This document shows positions 58,238-64,000 of a stretch of 64,000 nucleotides of DNA, in pieces. The stretch is from Stromatinia cepivora (Eukaryota > Ascomycota > Leotiomycetes > Helotiales > Sclerotiniaceae). The DNA lies in contig RCTD01000021.1 in the NCBI GenBank assembly GCA_014898415.1, positions 806,001-870,000 of the forward strand. The letters run 5' to 3'. The position numbers and the translations under genes are program-made. Below the pieces are notes generated by a model. That model searched no databases and was not told the origin of the DNA. It was given only the letters and a program-made list of their open reading frames with translations. Numbering within the stretch: the stretch's first letter is position 1; the number at the start of each line of letters is the position of its first letter.

Positions 58238-61200
58238 ATGGCCAGTAATCCAGCACCAATAGCTATCGTCGGAATTGGCTGTCGGTTTCCAGGCGGTGCC
58301 AGTAGTCCAGAAAAGCTTTGGGAACTTCTCTCTGAAGGCCAAGAAACGTGGTCCGAGGTACCAGAAGATAGATTTAACTGGAAATCGTTTCATCATCCCG
58401 ACCCCGAAAACGGGGGAACACACAATCATCGTGGTGGACACTTTCTTGATTCAGATATCGCCACTTTTGATGGAAAGTTCTTCGGTATTTCTCCTCAAGA
58501 ATGCGAAGCAATAGATCCTCAATATCGCCTCCAACTAGAAGTCACATATGAAGCATTAGAAAATGCTGGTCTCTCCTTGGAGAACCTTCGTGGTTCGGAT
58601 ACCGCTGTGTACGTCGCTACTTTTGGGAATGATTATGCTGGTATCCAATATAGAGACCTTGATACAGTCTCAAAATATCATTTAATAGGAACGGGTTCTG
58701 CCATGGCCTCCAATCAAATTTCTTACCTGCTAGACCTTCGGGGTCCATCCATCACCTTGGACACAGGTTGCTCTGGAAGTATCGTCGCCATCCATCAGGC
58801 TTGTCAATCACTCAGAACCGGAGAAGCCAAAATAGCAGTTGCAGGTGGAGTGAGTTTAATCATAACTCCCGACCTTATGATACCCATGAGCATGATTGGG
58901 TTCGTCTACTACTCTGATACCCCTAATCTTTTCTCCTACAAAGCTTGAGAGATTAAATTCAACTGACACAGTCTAAGCGTACTAAACAAAGATGGAAAAT
59001 GCTACTCATTCGATAGCCGTGGCGCAGGCTATGGTCGTGGCGAAGGAGCTGCTATGGTAGTTCTCAAAAAGCTAGACGATGCTATCCGGGATGGTGACCA
59101 TATCCGGGGAATCATCCGGAACTCCGGAGTCGGGCAGGACGGAAAAACACCGGGTATCATAGTCCCAAGCCGAGAAGCACAGTTAAGTCTCATCCAATCC
59201 GTCTACCGGCAGGTAAACCTCGATCCCAAATACACAAGATACATCGAAGCCCATGGCACTGGGACTATCGTTGGAGACGGTAAGCAACGTTTATTTGTTA
59301 CAACTTCGATATATTCTCAACTGACATGCTGGTTCTTACCTAGGAGCTGAAATCGCTGCCATTCGCGCAGCTTTCGGTGGTGATGACGAATTTCCTACAA
59401 ACGTGGGATCGATCAAGCCAAATATTGGGCACTTGGAAAGTGCAAGCGGCATTGCTAGTCTGATAAAGGCTGTTTTGATGCTGGAGAATGATGCAATACC
59501 ACCAAATGTGAATTTGGTAACTTTGAAAGATAACCTTCAAGGAAGCGATATTGCTGTGAGCACTCATCCCAAGACCCCAACTATTGACTCTTATTCTGAG
59601 AAATCAGGCTGATGCTCGATAGATACCAACCAAACTCAAATCATGGGACGAAAATACTTTTCGTCGTATCTCGGTCAACAATTATGGCTACGGAGGAACT
59701 AATGGTCACCTTATTCTAGACTCATTGTCTACTTATGAGAACGAAGTTTTTGAGCGTCAGAAGCTCAACCGTGATCAAATTTTAAATGGTTTACATAATA
59801 GTGAGCAAGGCCGAGTGAGTGGTCATGCTAAAACGAATTCCGACGATTTTGTTTTATTAAACGGTCATGACCATGAATATCCCAATGGGGAACCAAGCGA
59901 TATTGCATCAAACAGTCAGAAAGAGTACTCTATCACAGACGGTGTTGCAGAGCCGATGGTCCATACGAAAAATGGTTTTTTGCAACAGCCAGATCACGCA
60001 AGCACCTATCCCCAAGCCCTTGTTATGACAGCAAAATCAGAAGAATCGTTAGTCAAGAACATAGATAATTTGTGGCAATGGGTTTCTCAAAACTCGAATC
60101 TTGGAGATGATACCTTTCGGAACCTGGCATACACTTTGTCAACCCGTCGATCTCTTTTTCGATGGAGATACAGTCTCGTAGGCACATCATTCAAAGACAT
60201 CAAGGCACGCTTTAGTTCAAATAATCCGAAATTAACGAAATCTGGAAACCAGCGCCAGAATGTCTTTGTGTTCACGGGTCAAGGAGCGCAATGGTTTGCA
60301 ATGGGCCGCGAGCTTATGGGCCCAAATACTCTCTACCTGCGATCCCTTCAAGCTTCGGACAGAATTTTGAAGGAATTTGGAGCTTCCTGGAGTCTAACTG
60401 AGGAACTTTCAAAGGAAGCGCCAACCTCAAGGGTTAATGAGAGCGAGATCGCCCAGCCAGCTACAACTGCACTACAAATTGCTCTTGTGGATATCCTTTC
60501 TTCTATGAAGTTATTACCCGATGTTGTCATTGGTCATTCTAGTGGTGAGATAGCAGCAGCTTATGCGGCAGGGTCACTAAGTCAACATTCAGCTTTGAAA
60601 GCCGCGTACTACCGTGGACTTCTTAGAGTGGGTGGATCGTCGAATGGGGCGATGATCGCTGTAGGACTGGGCGAGAAATCAGTATCTCAATACATCTCAC
60701 AAGTTACTTCCGGGCAAGTCGTAGTTGCGTGCTCCAACAGCCCGGAAAGCTCCACCGTGTCAGGTGATGAAGTTGCAATCCTCGAGCTGAAGAAACTCCT
60801 AGATGCAGAATCGATTTTTGCAAGGAGATTGGCCGTTGATACTGCTTACCACTCGCATCATGTTAGATCTGTAGCAGAGCAATATCTACATAGTCTAGAG
60901 GGGCTGGAACATAACACTACATCGTCAGCTGTACGGTTTATCTCATCTGTTACCGGGACAGAGATGACTTCTGGATTTGGGGCTGATTACTGGGTCAAGA
61001 ATCTTGCCTCCCCGGTTCAATTTCAGAATGGACTAGAAGAATTATGCCGTAGGATGTCACTGGCCTCTCCTCAAAGTAAACTTGCATTCATCGAAGTAGG
61101 ACCCCATAATGCTCTATCTGGACCTATCAGGCAGACAATGGCTTCATTGAAATTGTCTTCGGGATACTTCAGTACGTCTATCTTGGCTAGGAACCAAGAC

Positions 61201-64000
61201 GCACGTTACACTCTTTTAGAGGCTGTCGGTAAACTTTTCGAGGAAGGATGTTCAGTAGATTTGCAAACGGCGAATTTACTTTTCGAGCCTAATCGACGAC
61301 AAAAGGTACTGATTAATTTGCCGACTTATTCATGGGACCACTCAACTAAATATTGGCGCGAATCACGATTAAGCAAAGCGCATCGATTTCGCAAACATCC
61401 ATACCATGACCTTCTTGGATCACGGATTGCAAGCAGTACAAGTTTGAACCCGATATGGCGGCATATGATTGGTGTGGATAATTTAACATGGTTGCGAGAA
61501 CATGTCATTGATGGTTTCATGATATTCCCAGGCTCGGGATACATATCTATGGCCATTGAAGCGATGCGTCAATTGATTTCTGAGAGACATGATCCTCTCA
61601 GTATCTCGAGCTATAATTTCAAGAACATCCAAATCCCAGCGGCTCTAGTGATACCTGACTCACCGACTACTGTCGAGATACAATTAAGCTTTGTTGCAGG
61701 TAGGAATCAACAGGACAGCTCAAAGTCTAAGTGGGAGGAATTCAAGGTATTTTCGGTCTCGGCTCAAGGCGCTAGCGTTGAACACTGTCATGGATTCATC
61801 ATGGCGGAGATGTCATTTGATCCAGACGAAGTGGAAACTACAAGAGAAAATAATCTCAATTCGTCATCTGAAATTAGTCGTCTTAATGAACTGGAATCGG
61901 TCTGCGAAGATGAATTAGATTGCGTGGAGCTTTACCGCGATTTAAAATCTAGGGGGAACAGTTATGGACCAAATTTCTCCTGCATCAAGAAACTTACTCT
62001 TGGTAGTACAAATGCTCTGGGGGTTCTAAACATTCCCAATATGTCTCAGAGCATGCCAATTCCATTTCAGCAACCTCATGTCATCCATCCTGCAACCCTC
62101 GACGCTTTAATGCATCAAGCGGTAGCAATCTTCAATCGCCATACGCAGGATACCGTCTTCATGATTGTTGGAATTGATGAACTGAAGATATCTTCTCGTC
62201 TAGCAAGCGAGCCAGGTACCTCTCTAACACTCGCCACAACTACTGCAGGTATCGGCTCAAGGTTTCCATCGGCAGATATCTCTGCATTTCAGAAGAATTC
62301 GGATCTCGACATGGAGGTTGTCATTCAAATGAAAGCTGCAAAACTTCGTGCTACTGGGGGAGCCAATATTAATGCGCCAGATGGCACTCGGGAGCGCAAT
62401 ATGAGCTATACCATGAATTGGGATTTGGATGCTGACCATATGACCTCTTCAATGTTTTTACCAGATCCAGATGCCTTCGAAGCAGATCAAGCGCAAGAGC
62501 GAAAGCTAGACTTTTTGAATCAAGCCGCCGCAATTTACGTTAATCGCTGTGTGAAAAGTCTTACAGCCAATGGCCCGCCGAAACTTTCGGGGCATTTTCC
62601 GCATCTTTTCAAGTGGATGAAGCGATGGCAAGAGTCTGAAGAATTTAAATCCTTGCTTCAAGACGTTTCCGAGACCAGCGTGGAGCAAATCCTTCAAGAT
62701 GCGCAGAAGCTTGGAGTCGAAGGAGAGTTACTATGGCGAGTGGGACGCGAATTGGATTCTATTCTAACCGGAAAGTCAGATGCGCTTTCCTTGATGTTGG
62801 AAAATGATCTGTTATACCGTCTCTACGCGGATGATGCTTCATCGCGATGCTATGCTCATGTCATTTCGTATATGAAAAAGCTTGTTTTCAAAAATCCAAA
62901 CATGAAGGTCATTGAATTAGGTGGTGGAACCGGAGGAACCACAGCCCCATTATTAGAGGCTCTCGATTCAAATGGTATTTTGCCTTTCGAAAAATACGTC
63001 TTTACTGATGTTTCTCCTGGCTTCTTCGAGCGTACCAGGGCTCGTCTTCAGAAATGGGACAGGTATCTGGAGTATAAAAAGTTGGACTTGAATATCAGTA
63101 TATTAGAACAGGGCTCTGAAGAAGAGGGTTATGATCTAATTATAGCCGCAAACTGTCTCCATGTCGCCTCTTCAATGGATGGCGTGATGTCGAGTGTCAG
63201 AAACCTTCTTAAACCTGGTGGAAAGATTGTTATGATCGAAATGACTCGTGCCGTGCCCCTCTATAACACCTTTGTTGGTTTACTAGATGGCTGGTGGGCA
63301 GGTATAGAAGATGGTCGGGTCGATAGTCCAGGTTTATCGGTTGAACAGTGGCACTCCACGCTGTTAAGGAACAGTTTCAGTGGTGTGGAAATTGTTGCCA
63401 ATGATTTCGAAGGCAAAGCCCAACGTTCAGCAATGCTAGTATCCAGAGCAGCTAATCGATTCGATAATCAACTAGTCCGATCAACTTTGCCGATAAATCT
63501 AATTCTCAGCCCTAGCTGGTCAGTTCAACCTCCAAAGTTTGCCGCCGATTTAAGCTCCGGGTTGATTAAGCATGGATTCAACGTGACAATGGAGAACCTT
63601 CTCACTACTCAGTTTAGTGGGGACCACATATATATCATCCTTGACGACGGCTTAGATCCGATTTTGACGACGGATACTCCTGCAGTATTCGAACATGTTA
63701 AAAGCCTCTTGGAGAAAGCTACACGGGTACTATGGATTAGCTCTCAAGATAAGCCTACGGCAAACATGAACCCTGAAAAAGGGATGATTGCTGGGCTAGC
63801 TCGCGTTGTTCGAGCAGAAAATGAACTTTTACGCCTCATAACAATGGATGTTCAAGACAGTATCTCCAAATCAGTTGATGGTCTCATCCAAACTATTAGT
63901 GAAATTGTCAAAAGCGGAATTAATGATTCCAGTGGATCGGCAAAGGAGCTCGAGTATATATACAGGAACCAAGAGGTGTTAATACCACGACTTTTGCAGA
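58238..64000 (+). CDS. Highly reducing type I polyketide synthase (partial, KS-AT-DH-CMeT)
   Basis: Iterative PKS, cut by the window's right edge after about 1851 residues. Exons 58238-58899, 58978-59279, 59344-59555 and 59623 onward; introns of 78, 64 and 67 bp. The last exon is open to the edge. KS: Cys178 in LDTGCSGS, His313 in EAHGTGT, His351 in [24 protein letters not shown] and Ser698 in GHSSGE. DH: His1019 in REHVIDG and Asp1219 in [11 protein letters not shown], so both catalytic residues are intact. C-methyltransferase: [10 protein letters not shown] near residue 1491 and [15 protein letters not shown]. The last visible part ([12 protein letters not shown]) is the region preceding ER/KR. 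ER, KR and ACP are expected beyond 64000 but not seen. The product should be a reduced, probably methyl-branched polyketide; identity unknown. Confidence 0.95.

Noticed and set aside
58769..58771. KS active-site context DTGCSGS, differing from textbook DTACSSS, as a possible defect
   Set aside because: The catalytic Cys and both His residues are present, and the TGCSGS variant is, to my knowledge, common in fungal highly reducing PKSs.

Overview
The window looks like nuclear DNA of a filamentous ascomycete. The evidence is many short introns (about 48-160 bp) with GTAAGT/GTATGT donors and CTAAC-like branch sites, AT-rich intergenic DNA with C/G-tract patches, a Zn2Cys6 regulator, and a fungal highly reducing polyketide synthase. 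The gene content and AT-rich style suggest Leotiomycetes (Botrytis/Sclerotinia relatives). That placement is inference, not something I could search. All multi-exon models below were built by hand from splice signals, reading-frame closure and family motifs, and every closed model is divisible by three.

Layout. 0.8-2.9 kb: Baeyer-Villiger-type FAD monooxygenase (-). 3.5-4.6 kb: JmjC/cupin protein (+). 4.7-5.4 kb: DOPA 4,5-dioxygenase-like protein (-). 7.6-10.5 kb: Zn2Cys6 transcription factor (+). 11.5-12.6 kb: casein kinase 2 beta subunit (+). 12.6-18.0 kb: gene-poor DNA with tandem repeats. 18.0-18.2 kb: 60-aa protein. 19.6-20.7 kb: CCC1/VIT1 vacuolar iron/manganese transporter. 21.5-22.7 kb: prefoldin subunit 5. 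23.0-25.3 kb: RGG-rich protein of unknown function (-).

27.5-33.6 kb is a housekeeping block: ORC1 (+), PRP46/PRL1 (-) and a gankyrin/Nas6-type ankyrin protein (+). The last two are divergent from a 260-bp promoter. Then come a secreted conserved protein (34.4-35.9 kb), a coiled-coil protein (37.6-39.4 kb) and two neighbouring related C2H2 zinc-finger proteins (42.3-43.8 and 44.5-45.7 kb). A minus-strand gene at 46.0-46.8 kb is interrupted by one in-frame TGA. About 4.5 kb of largely featureless DNA follows.

51.3-64.0 kb resembles the left part of a secondary-metabolite locus: a seven-helix rhodopsin-domain membrane protein (+), a secreted carboxymuconolactone decarboxylase/AhpD-fold protein (-), a 14-helix MFS exporter (-), and, divergent from the exporter, a highly reducing PKS (+). 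The PKS shows KS-AT-DH-CMeT and runs off the right edge before ER/KR/ACP. The PKS would build the chain and the MFS protein could export the product. Roles for the other two are speculative.

No rRNA, convincing tRNA, CRISPR array or intact transposon was found.
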